DNA from: a bacterium
GTDB taxonomy: Bacteria; UBP18; UBA7526
DNA: 6,392 nt
NCBI GenBank assembly: GCA_030619985.1
Contig: JAUXAI010000060.1
Coordinates: 1-6,392 of the forward strand
Direction: 5' to 3'
Position 1 is the first letter of the stretch. Each line of letters starts with the position of its first letter. Made by a program: the position numbers and the translations under genes. Positions 1-5,392 of this stretch are shown here, piece by piece. The notes below the pieces were generated by a model. That model was given only the letters and a program-made list of their open reading frames with translations, searched no databases and was not told the DNA's origin.

Positions 1-667
1 GGGGGGTATTCCAGGAGCCAAAGACAGCATCGATGGCCATAAAGAGTTGTCTTCGAGGATCCTGAGGGAAATCTTTTTTCGTTCTTTCCTTTACTCTTTT
101 TTTAAACCTTTCCACCAGATCCTTCAAGACCGAGGTGTTAAATTCAGTATCGAGTCTTATTCCCAATTCTTTTTTCTTCTCCTCAATAATCTCCTCAAAT
201 TCGCCGGTCTCCATACCCATCACCACATGGGCGAACATCTGGATGAGCCGGCGATAGGCATCCCAGGCAAACCTCTCATGACCCATAGCCCCGATCAACC
301 CCTTAATCGTCTCGTCATTCAATCCTAAGTTCAAAATAGTATCCATCATTCCCGGCATACTAACTCTTGCCCCGGAACGCACGGAAACAAGAAGAGGATT
401 ATACTCGTCTCCAAACTTAGAACCCATCGCCTTCTCCAACCTCTTTAGGTTCCGGTCGATCTCTTCTTTCATCCCCTTAGGATATTTTCCTTTATGCTGA
501 TAATAGTAGATACAGGCCTCGGTGGTAATGGTAAAACCCGGAGGAACGGGAATATCCAGATTAGTCATCTCCGCCAAGTTGGCTCCTTTACCGCCCAGGA
601 GGTTCTTCATCTCAGTATTTCCCTCTGCCTTTCCCCTTCCAAAGAAGTAGACATACTTCTTAGCCAC
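1..667 (-). CDS. ppdK: Pyruvate, phosphate dikinase, N-terminal part (cut by window edge)
   Basis: Translating the minus strand from GTG at 667 gives 222 residues that run off the left edge. They match the start of the nucleotide-binding (ATP-grasp-type) domain of pyruvate phosphate dikinase: YFFG near residue 7, GGKGANLAEM at 25-34, PVPPGFTITTEAC at 40-52, and SVRSGARVSMPGMMDTILNLG around 95-115, which includes the conserved nucleotide-site arginine region. The family interconverts pyruvate, ATP and phosphate with PEP, AMP and pyrophosphate in the cytoplasm. Full-length enzymes are about 880 residues, so the phosphohistidine and PEP/pyruvate domains lie outside the window. The GTG start is well supported: an in-frame TAA directly precedes it, a later start would cut the conserved N-terminus, and AAGGAGGT sits 8 nt upstream. 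It lies 94 bp downstream of glyS on the same strand, a common pairing. The family assignment is firm; the direction of flux is not visible. Confidence 0.96.
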   Translation of the reverse strand, partial: MAKKYVYFFGRGKAEGNTEMKNLLGGKGANLAEMTNLDIPVPPGFTITTEACIYYYQHKGKYPKGMKEEIDRNLKRLEKAMGSKFGDEYNPLLVSVRSGARVSMPGMMDTILNLGLNDETIKGLIGAMGHERFAWDAYRRLIQMFAHVVMGMETGEFEEIIEEKKKELGIRLDTEFNTSVLKDLVERFKKRVKERTKKDFPQDPRRQLFMAIDAVFGSWNTP

Positions 668-675
668 TTAAGTTT

Positions 676-683
676 ACCTCCTT
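676..683 (-). promoter_or_regulatory. Shine-Dalgarno site of ppdK (decides GTG start)
   Basis: AAGGAGGT on the minus strand, 8 nt before the GTG at 667. With the in-frame TAA immediately upstream of that GTG, it fixes the non-ATG start of ppdK. Confidence 0.85.
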
Positions 684-696
684 AAAGTTAAGGAAA

Positions 697-759
697 TTAG
701 TTGGATTAGTATATTGGGTGGATTAGACAAATTCTCAATCCAACTAGTCCAACTAATCC
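697..759. repeat. GGATTAG/CTAATCC inverted and short tandem repeat in the glyS-ppdK gap
   Basis: The 94-bp gap between glyS and ppdK is largely made of variants of TTAGTTGGATTAG and its complement. TAGTTGGATT (698-707) pairs perfectly with AATCCAACTA (737-746). GGATTAG at 703-709 and 720-726 can also pair with CTAATCC at 753-759. Read on the minus strand, the glyS-proximal part is a 9-bp tandem repeat (GATTAGTTG, GACTAGTTG, GATTG). No T-run follows the hairpin, so it is not a standard intrinsic terminator. It may be a weak stem between cotranscribed genes. Confidence 0.6.
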
Positions 760-761
760 AT

Positions 762-2063
762 CTACTTTACTATCCTGTCGTCTAGATATTTTTTTAGGCG
801 GGGGATAGCAACTCTATCCTGGAGCATGCTGTCCCTATCCCTTACGGTCACCTTCTTATCGCTCAAGGATTTCACATCTATGGTTACACAATATAGGGTC
901 CCCACCTCGTCCTGCCTGCGATAAAGCTTTCCGATGGATGCCGTATCATCATAGACCACCTTGTATGGGCCACGCAGTTCCTGAGCAATCTTTTTCGCCA
1001 ATTTCACTAGTTGAGGTCTATTGCGCAGTAAGGGAAATACCGCTACCTTGATGGGTGCTAAATCCTTATGGAGCCCTAAGACAACCCTCTTCTCTCCCCG
1101 AACCTTCTCTTCTCGATAAGCGTCTATCAAGAATGCTAAGAAGCTTCTATCCACTCCTCCGGAGGGCTCTATGACATAGGGGATTATCTTCTCTTTACTC
1201 TCCTCATCAAAGAAGGAGAGGTCCTTCCCGCTCACCTCTGCGTGGCGGGTTAGATCGTAGTCCGTTCTATTGGCCAGCCCTTCCAGCTCTCCCCAGCCGA
1301 AGGGAAACCGATATTCGATATCAAAGCAGGCCTTGGCATAATGGGCTAACTCCTTCTTGGTATGTTTTCTTACTCTCAAGTTTTTGGGATTTATACCAAA
1401 CCTCTTATACCAATTGAGGCGCTCCTCAATCCAGTACTTATGCCACTTCTCGGCATCCTGGGGCCTGACGAAGTATTCTATCTCCATCATTTCAAACTCT
1501 CTCGAACGAAAGGTAAAGTTTCCCGTAGTAATCTCATTCCTGAAGGCCTTCCCTATCTGGGCGATGCCGAAGGGGAGTTTGCGGCGCGTGCTGTCTACAA
1601 TATGGGAAAAATCTACGAAGATCCCTTGAGCGGTCTCAGGTCGAAGATAGATCTGGGACTGCCTATCCTCTACCGAGCCGATATAGGTCTTAAACATCAG
1701 GTTAAAATATCTCGGCTCGCTTAGCTGGCCACCGCACTCCGGACACTTATCCCCTTTAATCTGTTCTTGTTTAAATCTCTTCTTGCACTCTTTACAATCT
1801 ACGAGCAAATCCTTAAAGGAAGTCACATGGCCGGAGGCCTTCCAGGTATCGGGATGCATCAGGATGGCACTATCCAGGCCCTCCATATCGTTCCTTTCAT
1901 AGACCATACTTCGCCACCAAATCCTCTTCACATTATTCTTCAGTTCTACTCCCAAAGGGCCATAATCCCAGATACTACCCAGGCCGCCATAGATCTCGCT
2001 ATCCTGGTATATGAACCCTCGGCGTTTACACAAAGAAATTATCTTCTGCATATCAACCGTCAT
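762..2063 (-). CDS. glyQS: Glycyl-tRNA synthetase, single-chain homodimeric (class II) type
   Basis: A 433-residue protein that charges tRNA-Gly with glycine using ATP in the cytoplasm; often also labelled glyS. Visible landmarks are the N-terminal catalytic stretch GSIWDYGPLGVEL (29-41), corresponding to the motif 1 region; an inserted zinc ribbon with C90-x2-C93 and C107-x2-C110; the RPETAQGIF signature (141-149); motif 2 around FRNEITTGNFTFRSREFEM (174-192); and motif 3 EPSGGVDRSFLAFL (299-312). A C-terminal anticodon-binding domain begins near 335 and carries GKLYRRQDEVGTLYCVTID (378-396). The length and domain order fit the alpha2 archaeal/eukaryal-like GlyRS found in many bacteria, not the alpha2beta2 GlyQ+GlyS enzyme, so no partner gene is expected. 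ATG at 2063 has AGGAGG 9 nt upstream. The gene follows a roughly 160-nt leader that contains a dispersed structured repeat (2083-2225). I see no missing catalytic motif or frameshift. Confidence 0.97.
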   Translation of the reverse strand: MTVDMQKIISLCKRRGFIYQDSEIYGGLGSIWDYGPLGVELKNNVKRIWWRSMVYERNDMEGLDSAILMHPDTWKASGHVTSFKDLLVDCKECKKRFKQEQIKGDKCPECGGQLSEPRYFNLMFKTYIGSVEDRQSQIYLRPETAQGIFVDFSHIVDSTRRKLPFGIAQIGKAFRNEITTGNFTFRSREFEMMEIEYFVRPQDAEKWHKYWIEERLNWYKRFGINPKNLRVRKHTKKELAHYAKACFDIEYRFPFGWGELEGLANRTDYDLTRHAEVSGKDLSFFDEESKEKIIPYVIEPSGGVDRSFLAFLIDAYREEKVRGEKRVVLGLHKDLAPIKVAVFPLLRNRPQLVKLAKKIAQELRGPYKVVYDDTASIGKLYRRQDEVGTLYCVTIDVKSLSDKKVTVRDRDSMLQDRVAIPRLKKYLDDRIVK

Positions 2064-2082
2064 TTATAAAGTCCTCCTAAGA

Positions 2083-2225
2083 CACGGATTACCCAATGCG
2101 CTTCGCCCTGCACCATATGGTTCAGGGCTTCGCTGGCATTCTAGAGAACATCAAATTGATTAATATTTATTCTCTATTGGCGGAGAGCAGAAGCGCGCCA
2201 CTAAATATTAAGCATTGCCACGGAT
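2083..2225 (-). repeat. Dispersed structured intergenic repeat, copy A (glyS leader)
   Basis: A 143-bp element bounded by ATCCGTG heptamers in the same orientation (plus-strand CACGGAT at 2083-2089 and 2219-2225). Read on the minus strand it aligns with plus-strand 4887-5001 at about 80% identity by hand, including shared exact runs CAATGCTTAATATT and TATTAATCAATTTGATG. It folds into a perfect 10-bp AT stem (2160-2169 with 2202-2211) enclosing TGGCG/CGCCA (2178-2182 with 2196-2200). A second hairpin has AATGC/GCATT (2095-2099 with 2136-2140) enclosing GCCCTG/CAGGGC (2105-2110 with 2123-2128) around the palindrome ACCATATGGT. It ends about 20 bp before the glyS start, so it probably lies in the glyS mRNA leader. 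Confidence 0.82.
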
Positions 2226-2414
2226 CACAGATATTATAGCCTATTCAAAGGCATCTGTGTGGACACCCATAAGACTCGAACCTTTTATACTGTGTCGTAT
2301 GCTGAAAGCGGGCGTTTTTTATTATCTCGGATATATTCTTTAACGTTGGAATTAAGCCGCCAAAATCGCACAGCTATCTTGGTCGACTTCAATGACTTAT
2401 TAGCCAGTATTCTT
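2226..2414. other. Non-coding remainder of the glyS/BamE-like gap
   Basis: This is the upstream part of the 351-bp gap 2064-2414. I see no gene with a ribosome-binding site here on either strand. It holds a perfect TATAAT (minus strand, 2233-2238), a CACAGAT heptamer touching copy A (2226-2232), an ATCTGTG at 2253-2259, and otherwise unstructured AT-rich sequence. A GGTTCGAGTC stretch on the minus strand (near 2274-2283) resembles a tRNA T-loop, but no acceptor stem or anticodon arm accompanies it. Confidence 0.5.
2233..2238 (-). promoter_or_regulatory. Candidate -10 element (TATAAT) upstream of glyS
   Basis: A perfect TATAAT on the minus strand, 8 bp upstream of copy A. Transcription from it would start near the edge of the repeat and give a glyS leader of about 160 nt made almost wholly of the repeat. 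No good -35 hexamer lies at 16-18 bp, so the promoter call is tentative. Confidence 0.35.
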
Positions 2415-2795
2415 TCAATCGAGCGCGGGTCTTTCTATGTAAGGCTTCGAAACTTTCGTAGATTTGTCTTCTTTTCCCCAAATAGCCCTGTTTTGGTCAT
2501 CGGGATTTCTCTTGAAAGCAAACTCGACATCTATCTTAAAATATGGACAACTGGAGTGGATAAACCGAACAGGGGATACGGATTGGAGCCCTCCATCCAT
2601 CGGAAACTTCTTCTCAATTTCACTCCTTGTCATACCTGGTTTAATGGATTCAAAGTCTTTGAGGCATTTTTCAACCCATTGAATTCGTTGTCTCATCACC
2701 TTGTCTCGATCGTCTTTCGGTGCAGCGTAGGATCCGCAAACCATCGAGGAAACAATAAATGCCAAAATAATGCTGATACTTGTCATCTTTTTCAT
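2415..2795 (-). CDS. Small exported protein, BamE/SmpA-like
   Basis: A 126-residue protein with a clear signal peptide: MKKM start, hydrophobic core about 6-20, and likely signal peptidase I cleavage after A24 in GSYA-APKDD. The cysteine at 20 lacks a proper lipobox, so I do not call it a lipoprotein. The mature part contains IKPGMTRSEIEKKF (51-64), the G-M-T-x-x-E-(I/V) turn-helix signature of SmpA/BamE-like small folds. It then has a DGGL turn (67-70), SSCPYFKIDVEF (81-92), and a C-terminal VSKPYIERPALD (115-126). I recall this combination from small hypothetical exported proteins in diverse bacteria, with no established function. BamE itself is an outer-membrane assembly lipoprotein; that role should not be assumed here. 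ATG at 2795 has AGGAGG 5 nt upstream, which strongly supports the start. The gene stands alone between two long gaps, about 350 bp before glyS and about 300 bp after the lipoprotein gene. Confidence 0.85.
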   Translation of the reverse strand: MKKMTSISIILAFIVSSMVCGSYAAPKDDRDKVMRQRIQWVEKCLKDFESIKPGMTRSEIEKKFPMDGGLQSVSPVRFIHSSCPYFKIDVEFAFKRNPDDQNRAIWGKEDKSTKVSKPYIERPALD

Positions 2796-2879
2796 TTTAT
2801 CCTCCTGGCTAACATAGGTTTATCTGTACTAATAAAATTACAATTACCGCTATTCCTAACTATATAAGGTCTTCTTTTA

Positions 2880-2993
2880 CGATAAACGTTCAACGATTAA
2901 CGAAACGAGCAGCGCAACCGCCCCTCGCCGTTGGCTCGGGATACTTCACTTCGGCGAGGTATCCTGAACGAAGTGAAGGGCAACCGTTTATCG
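2880..2993. repeat. 114-bp element with 9-bp terminal inverted repeats and competing hairpins
   Basis: The ends CGATAAACG (2880-2888) and CGTTTATCG (2985-2993) are perfect inverted repeats. Three perfect stems lie inside: CCTCGCCG/CGGCGAGG (2923-2930 with 2952-2959), GGATAC/GTATCC (2939-2944 with 2959-2964), and CTTCACTTCG/CGAAGTGAAG (2944-2953 with 2969-2978). They share bases, so at most one of the overlapping stems can form fully at a time. No ORF is evident. The element sits upstream of the BamE-like gene; it looks like a small non-autonomous repeat, or possibly a regulatory structure in the leader. Confidence 0.65.
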
Positions 2994-3000
2994 ATATTTA

Positions 3001-3037
3001 CCCCATACCATTCCGACTTTAAGTCGAAGGTACGGGG
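3001..3037. repeat. Imperfect hairpin downstream of the lipoprotein gene
   Basis: CCCCATACC (3001-3009) pairs with GGTACGGGG (3029-3037) with one mismatch, enclosing the near-palindrome CGACTTTAAGTCG (3014-3026). It lies 55 bp past the lipoprotein stop codon. On the minus strand it is followed by TAAATATC with no T-tract, so it is not a convincing intrinsic terminator. Confidence 0.55.
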
Positions 3038-3092
3038 CAGGTAGATCACAGATAATCACGGATTTTGACTCAAAAACAAGCGGTCGTAAAAT

Positions 3093-3575
3093 TTACTGGA
3101 CTCTGGCTCTCCAGGGTTTAATCCAAAAACCTGCCAATTTCCCTTCGCCGTCCATCACAACCCGAATTTCTGGTCTGGCTTTACTTTCTGAAAAGCGCCC
3201 TTTGAAACGATAGATGACCAACAGCGAGCCGTCTGTCGGCACCCAGGTTTCAACATACTTCATAGACTGGAAGTCACCAAACATTCCTTTGATAGTTTCA
3301 TATGCTTCCTTTTGCTTTTCGGGCGTTAGGGCAGAACGCATAGCTAGTGTGGCCTCATCGCCCAATGGTTCAAACCGCCCATCTCTCTGCGACACAAGAA
3401 TATTAGTGGCAATACGCTCGGCCACTAATTTCATCTCAGTGTCGACTTCCGACTCAGGCAGCTTCCGAAACCGCGAACCACACCCTGTGACAACAAGTGC
3501 AGTCAAAGATATCAAACCGGCCACACATATTGCCCACTTCCAACCGCACAAAATTGACTTTCGATCGCTACGCAT
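3093..3575 (-). CDS. Lipoprotein with DUF3887-like domain
   Basis: A 160-residue protein. The N-terminus has basic residues, a hydrophobic segment (about 13-30) and the lipobox V-T-G-C with C32, so a lipid-anchored mature protein of about 129 residues is expected. The mature part has a helical start (about 43-65), a stretch GRFEPLGDEATLAMRSALTP (66-85) and a beta-rich C-terminal half ending in RVVMDGEGKLAGFWIKPW (138-155). This layout, with a depleted-substrate-like N-terminal helix and a final strand reading VxxDxxGKxAGfxxxP, resembles DUF3887-type domains found in secreted proteins and lipoproteins of unknown function. That match is from memory of the family pattern and is moderate. ATG at 3575 has a purine-rich AAGGA about 6 nt upstream. 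The gene follows recO by 100 bp on the same strand. No enzymatic residues can be named. Confidence 0.83.
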   Translation of the reverse strand: MRSDRKSILCGWKWAICVAGLISLTALVVTGCGSRFRKLPESEVDTEMKLVAERIATNILVSQRDGRFEPLGDEATLAMRSALTPEKQKEAYETIKGMFGDFQSMKYVETWVPTDGSLLVIYRFKGRFSESKARPEIRVVMDGEGKLAGFWIKPWRARVQ

Positions 3576-3593
3576 TCTCTTCCTTTCTTTCCT

Positions 3594-3617
3594 GGGTCAA
3601 CCGGTTTCGGTTAACCC
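3594..3617. repeat. Hairpin in the leader of the lipoprotein gene
   Basis: GGGTCAACC (3594-3602) pairs with GGTTAACCC (3609-3617) through one G-T wobble, with a 6-nt loop. It lies about 20 nt upstream of the lipoprotein start codon, just above the ribosome-binding site. No T-run follows on the minus strand. Confidence 0.5.
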
Positions 3618-3640
3618 TTCTCATTTCTCCGTTTCCTTTA

Positions 3641-3670
3641 TTACCGATTACCGATAACCTGATAACCGGA
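3641..3670. repeat. Short degenerate tandem repeat (TTACCGA/TAACCGGA)
   Basis: Four consecutive units, TTACCGA, TTACCGA, TAACCTGA and TAACCGGA, fill the DNA immediately downstream of the recO stop codon. Function unknown; probably slippage-derived. Confidence 0.55.
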
Positions 3671-3675
3671 TAGCC

Positions 3676-4383
3676 CTATTCTATTGCTTCCAAAAAGTCC
3701 AGGGATTTGAGCCTCTTTCCAATATGATAATGGATGGAATTCTGGAGAACGGTTTTTAGTTCTTTCTTCGTTTCTGAAGAGGTCTTTTTGATTCCGGGAT
3801 TCCTTAAAAAATTCTTGGTCTCGTCTGAGATCCTTATCCCATCCTGGGGATGATGGATGCAGATGAGACCCCCTAAGCCGGGATTGAATTTAAAATTCTC
3901 CTTCAGTTCCTTTTTGCAGATTAGACAACTGTCGAGATGAAGCCCAAATCCTAAGATATCTAAGAGGCGGGTTTCAAAGGCGCGAATGATGATTTCAGAA
4001 TCTTCTCTTTTTTCTAAAAAATGGAGTGCCTTCAAGGATAGATTAAAGAGTGGTTCGTTCTTTTCGCTGGTAGAGACGGCATCTATCAATTCTGCTAAGT
4101 AAGCCCCGTAAGCAACCTTCTTTATATCTTTTCTAATATTGGGAAAGGATTCTTTTGTCTGGCACTCCCCTAAGGTATATAAATCCCTATCTTCTCTTTT
4201 ATAAAAGATGACTGAGTGATGACTTAAGATCTCCAAGGGGCTAAACTTCGACTTCTTCCTTCTTGCCCCCTTGGCTACCCCTCTTATCTTGCCGAAATCT
4301 TTAGTATAAAAGGTGACTATCTTCGAGGTCTCATGCCAGTCTATAGAACCAAGAACGATACCTTGAGTCTTCTGGGGAGGCAT
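3676..4383 (-). CDS. recO: DNA repair protein RecO
   Basis: A 235-residue protein from ATG 4383. RecO works in the RecFOR pathway, loading RecA onto SSB-coated gaps and annealing strands. The N-terminal OB-fold region shows GIVLGSIDWHETSKIVTFYTKDFGKIRGVAKGARR in the family order (residues 8-42, typical G-x-V-L, E-x-x-K-I, T-x-x-x-G). The helical part follows with AYGAYLAELID (91-101). A zinc-finger-like module has C153-x2-C156 and, 18 residues later, C175-x2-H178 (CLIC ... CIHH), where many RecO proteins have four cysteines. Length matches the usual 230-270 residues. The frame extends 17 codons further upstream to 4434, but that extension (MLFTTLLLSYFRAKRGE) is unlike RecO, and GAGGAG sits directly before ATG 4383, so I chose the internal start. 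Downstream neighbours glyS and ppdK fit known bacterial synteny; era, often adjacent, is not seen here. Confidence 0.94.
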   Translation of the reverse strand: MPPQKTQGIVLGSIDWHETSKIVTFYTKDFGKIRGVAKGARRKKSKFSPLEILSHHSVIFYKREDRDLYTLGECQTKESFPNIRKDIKKVAYGAYLAELIDAVSTSEKNEPLFNLSLKALHFLEKREDSEIIIRAFETRLLDILGFGLHLDSCLICKKELKENFKFNPGLGGLICIHHPQDGIRISDETKNFLRNPGIKKTSSETKKELKTVLQNSIHYHIGKRLKSLDFLEAIE

Positions 4384-4437
4384 CTCTCCTCGCTTCGCTC
4401 GGAAGTAAGAAAGTAACAAAGTAGTAAATAGCATCGC

Positions 4438-4473
4438 TACTTTCCTACTCTTCTTCTTTTTTTACTTTCCTAC
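4438..4473. repeat. Direct repeat TACTTTCCTAC in the recO upstream gap
   Basis: The 11-mer TACTTTCCTAC occurs at 4438-4448 and 4463-4473, separated by a pyrimidine-rich stretch. The related TACTTTCTTAC appears at 5610-5620, and its complement-like form GTAAGAAAGTA appears at 4415-4425, so this is another low-complexity intergenic motif of this genome. It lies between the DUF4870-like stop and the recO start. Confidence 0.5.
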
Positions 4474-4474
4474 C

Positions 4475-4828
4475 TTATATTTTAATCTTCTCTGCCAAAT
4501 CACCGGCCAAAGGAATTTTGTACTTCTCTCCAGCCAAGGACTTAATAATCCCGATGAGCATCCCTGCCCAGCAGGTGATCCTTACTATCCAACCTAAGAA
4601 TCTCACATAAGGAATTAAGCAGATGACCCAGCCAACGATGATGCAGCCGAATAGTACCACTCCTTGCTTGGCGTGGAAGGCAACGAACTTATTCTCTTTC
4701 TTGCCAAAGAGAATAATGACGCTCAGAAGCCAGAGATAAGAAAGGGCTGCGAAGACCTTGCCCTCTTCAATCTCTTTTCCCTTCTCGATTTTCTTCTCGA
4801 CTTTTTTCCCTTTCTTTTTCTTCGCCAT
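4475..4828 (-). CDS. Small membrane protein, DUF4870/Tic20-like
   Basis: A 117-residue protein from ATG 4828. A lysine/glutamate-rich cytoplasmic head (1-22, MAKKKKGKK) is followed by three or four hydrophobic segments at about 25-41, 54-73 and 76-99. FVAFHAKQGVVLF (48-60) after the first segment is the hallmark phrase of DUF4870 / Tic20-like bacterial membrane proteins, and the tail KYKIPLAGDLAEKI (102-115) also matches that family. Molecular function is unknown. An open frame reaches upstream to 4879, but those 17 codons cross repeat sequence, whereas GAGGAGGT ends 4 nt before ATG 4828, so the internal start is preferred. The gene is followed by recO after about 90 bp and preceded by a 200-bp gap holding repeat copy B. 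Confidence 0.88.
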   Translation of the reverse strand: MAKKKKGKKVEKKIEKGKEIEEGKVFAALSYLWLLSVIILFGKKENKFVAFHAKQGVVLFGCIIVGWVICLIPYVRFLGWIVRITCWAGMLIGIIKSLAGEKYKIPLAGDLAEKIKI

Positions 4829-4845
4829 AAATACCTCCTCTGATA

Positions 4846-4883
4846 CACGGATAATCACAGATTTTTTACAGATGATCACAGAT
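4846..4883. repeat. CACGGAT/CACAGAT heptamer cluster
   Basis: CACGGAT at 4846-4852, CACAGAT at 4856-4862 and 4877-4883, plus ACAGAT at 4868-4873, immediately upstream of the DUF4870-like gene and abutting repeat copy B. The same heptamers occur in other gaps of the window. Confidence 0.6.
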
Positions 4884-4886
4884 TAA

Positions 4887-5001
4887 ATCCGTGTCAATGC
4901 TTAATATTAAACGGCGCACTTTGTTCTCCGCCGTTGATGATTAAGTATTAATCAATTTGATGCTCTCTAGGATGCTAACGAAGCGCATCCTGTAATCCGT
5001 G
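4887..5001 (+). repeat. Dispersed structured intergenic repeat, copy B
   Basis: A 115-bp element bounded by ATCCGTG at 4887-4893 and 4995-5001. It aligns with the minus strand of 2083-2225 at about 80% identity, with one 27-nt gap and one 1-nt gap. Stems are conserved: TTAATATT with AAGTATTAA-side pairing (4901-4908 with 4944-4951, one G-T), AACGGCG/CGCCGTT (4910-4916 with 4929-4935), and AGGATGC/GCATCCT (4969-4975 with 4985-4991). Relative to the surrounding minus-strand genes it is inverted compared with copy A. It lies between the DUF4190-like and DUF4870-like genes. Confidence 0.82.
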
Positions 5002-5028
5002 TTGTTATCCGCGCTAATCCGTGTTTAT

Positions 5029-5373
5029 TTATTTGGGAATGGGAATCTGACCACTCTTTAAGGCAGCAGCAATTGCTGCTAATACAGTAGAAGCAACTGC
5101 CCCGAAGAAGACGATGAAGAGCACTCCAGATAGTGTTCCCATGATTCCCGTTGCCATCCCAGCAACAGCAAATCCCCTGCTTCTGGGGTCTACCTTCCCC
5201 TTAGCAATGGCCTTCAACTCTATGGCCGCTAAGACGATGGCCACGATTCCCAGGATAAGACCCAATCCGGGAATCATTCCCGGAAGGGGAATAGGGATAA
5301 AAAGAGGCAGACTGCATATCCCCACCACCATAGAGGCGATGGACCTACCACTGATTCCCGCCTTTTCCACCAT
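5029..5373 (-). CDS. Small membrane protein, DUF4190-like
   Basis: A 114-residue, glycine- and alanine-rich hydrophobic protein. After SGRSIASMVVGI (9-19) two membrane segments (about 12-29 and 34-52) are joined by a proline/glycine-rich turn (PIPLPGMIPG, 27-36). A charged loop with ELKAIAKGKVDPRSRG (52-67) leads to a long hydrophobic segment (about 68-102). The order, with a hydrophobic pair, a basic loop, then RGxAxAGxxxGIxG, is the DUF4190 pattern seen in many bacterial membrane proteins of unknown role. ATG at 5373 has the 12-nt TAAGGAGGTGAT upstream, which matches the full anti-Shine-Dalgarno, so the start is secure. A 279-bp gap full of repeats separates it from the upstream DUF502 gene, and a promoter candidate lies at the far end of that gap, so it may be transcribed independently. 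Confidence 0.86.
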   Translation of the reverse strand: MVEKAGISGRSIASMVVGICSLPLFIPIPLPGMIPGLGLILGIVAIVLAAIELKAIAKGKVDPRSRGFAVAGMATGIMGTLSGVLFIVFFGAVASTVLAAIAAALKSGQIPIPK

Positions 5374-5378
5374 CTCTA

Positions 5379-5390
5379 ATCACCTCCTTA
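5379..5390 (-). promoter_or_regulatory. Extended Shine-Dalgarno of the DUF4190-like gene
   Basis: TAAGGAGGTGAT on the minus strand, 5 nt from ATG 5373, is complementary to the canonical 16S rRNA 3' end over 12 nt. This is unusually long for a single ribosome-binding site and fixes the start. Confidence 0.8.
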
Positions 5391-5392
5391 GA

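Noticed and set aside
1357-2069. Plus-strand open frames within glyS
   Set aside because: They lie antisense to a fully convincing GlyRS coding sequence and show no family pattern or ribosome-binding site.
2064-2240. T-box riboswitch upstream of glyS
   Set aside because: No T-box consensus or terminator/antiterminator pair is visible, and the same sequence occurs inverted beside an unrelated gene, which fits a dispersed repeat better.
2255-2290. tRNA-like T-loop (GGTTCGAGTC) on the minus strand
   Set aside because: The T-stem pairs poorly, and no matching 5' acceptor strand, D-arm or anticodon arm is found at the expected distance, so no tRNA is called.
2259-2867. Long plus-strand open frame (202 codons) antisense to the BamE-like gene
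   Set aside because: It starts at a GTG with no ribosome-binding site, runs through intergenic repeats, lacks any recognisable family pattern, and overlaps a minus-strand gene with a signal peptide and a clear AGGAGG. It is a shadow frame.
3001-3037. Intrinsic terminator of the lipoprotein gene
   Set aside because: The hairpin has a mismatch and is not followed by a T-tract on the minus strand.
4384-4434. 17-codon N-terminal extension of RecO
   Set aside because: The extension is unlike RecO N-termini, and GAGGAG lies directly before the ATG at 4383.
4829-4879. 17-codon N-terminal extension of the DUF4870-like protein
   Set aside because: It is translated from heptamer-repeat DNA, and GAGGAGGT sits at the right distance from the internal ATG at 4828.
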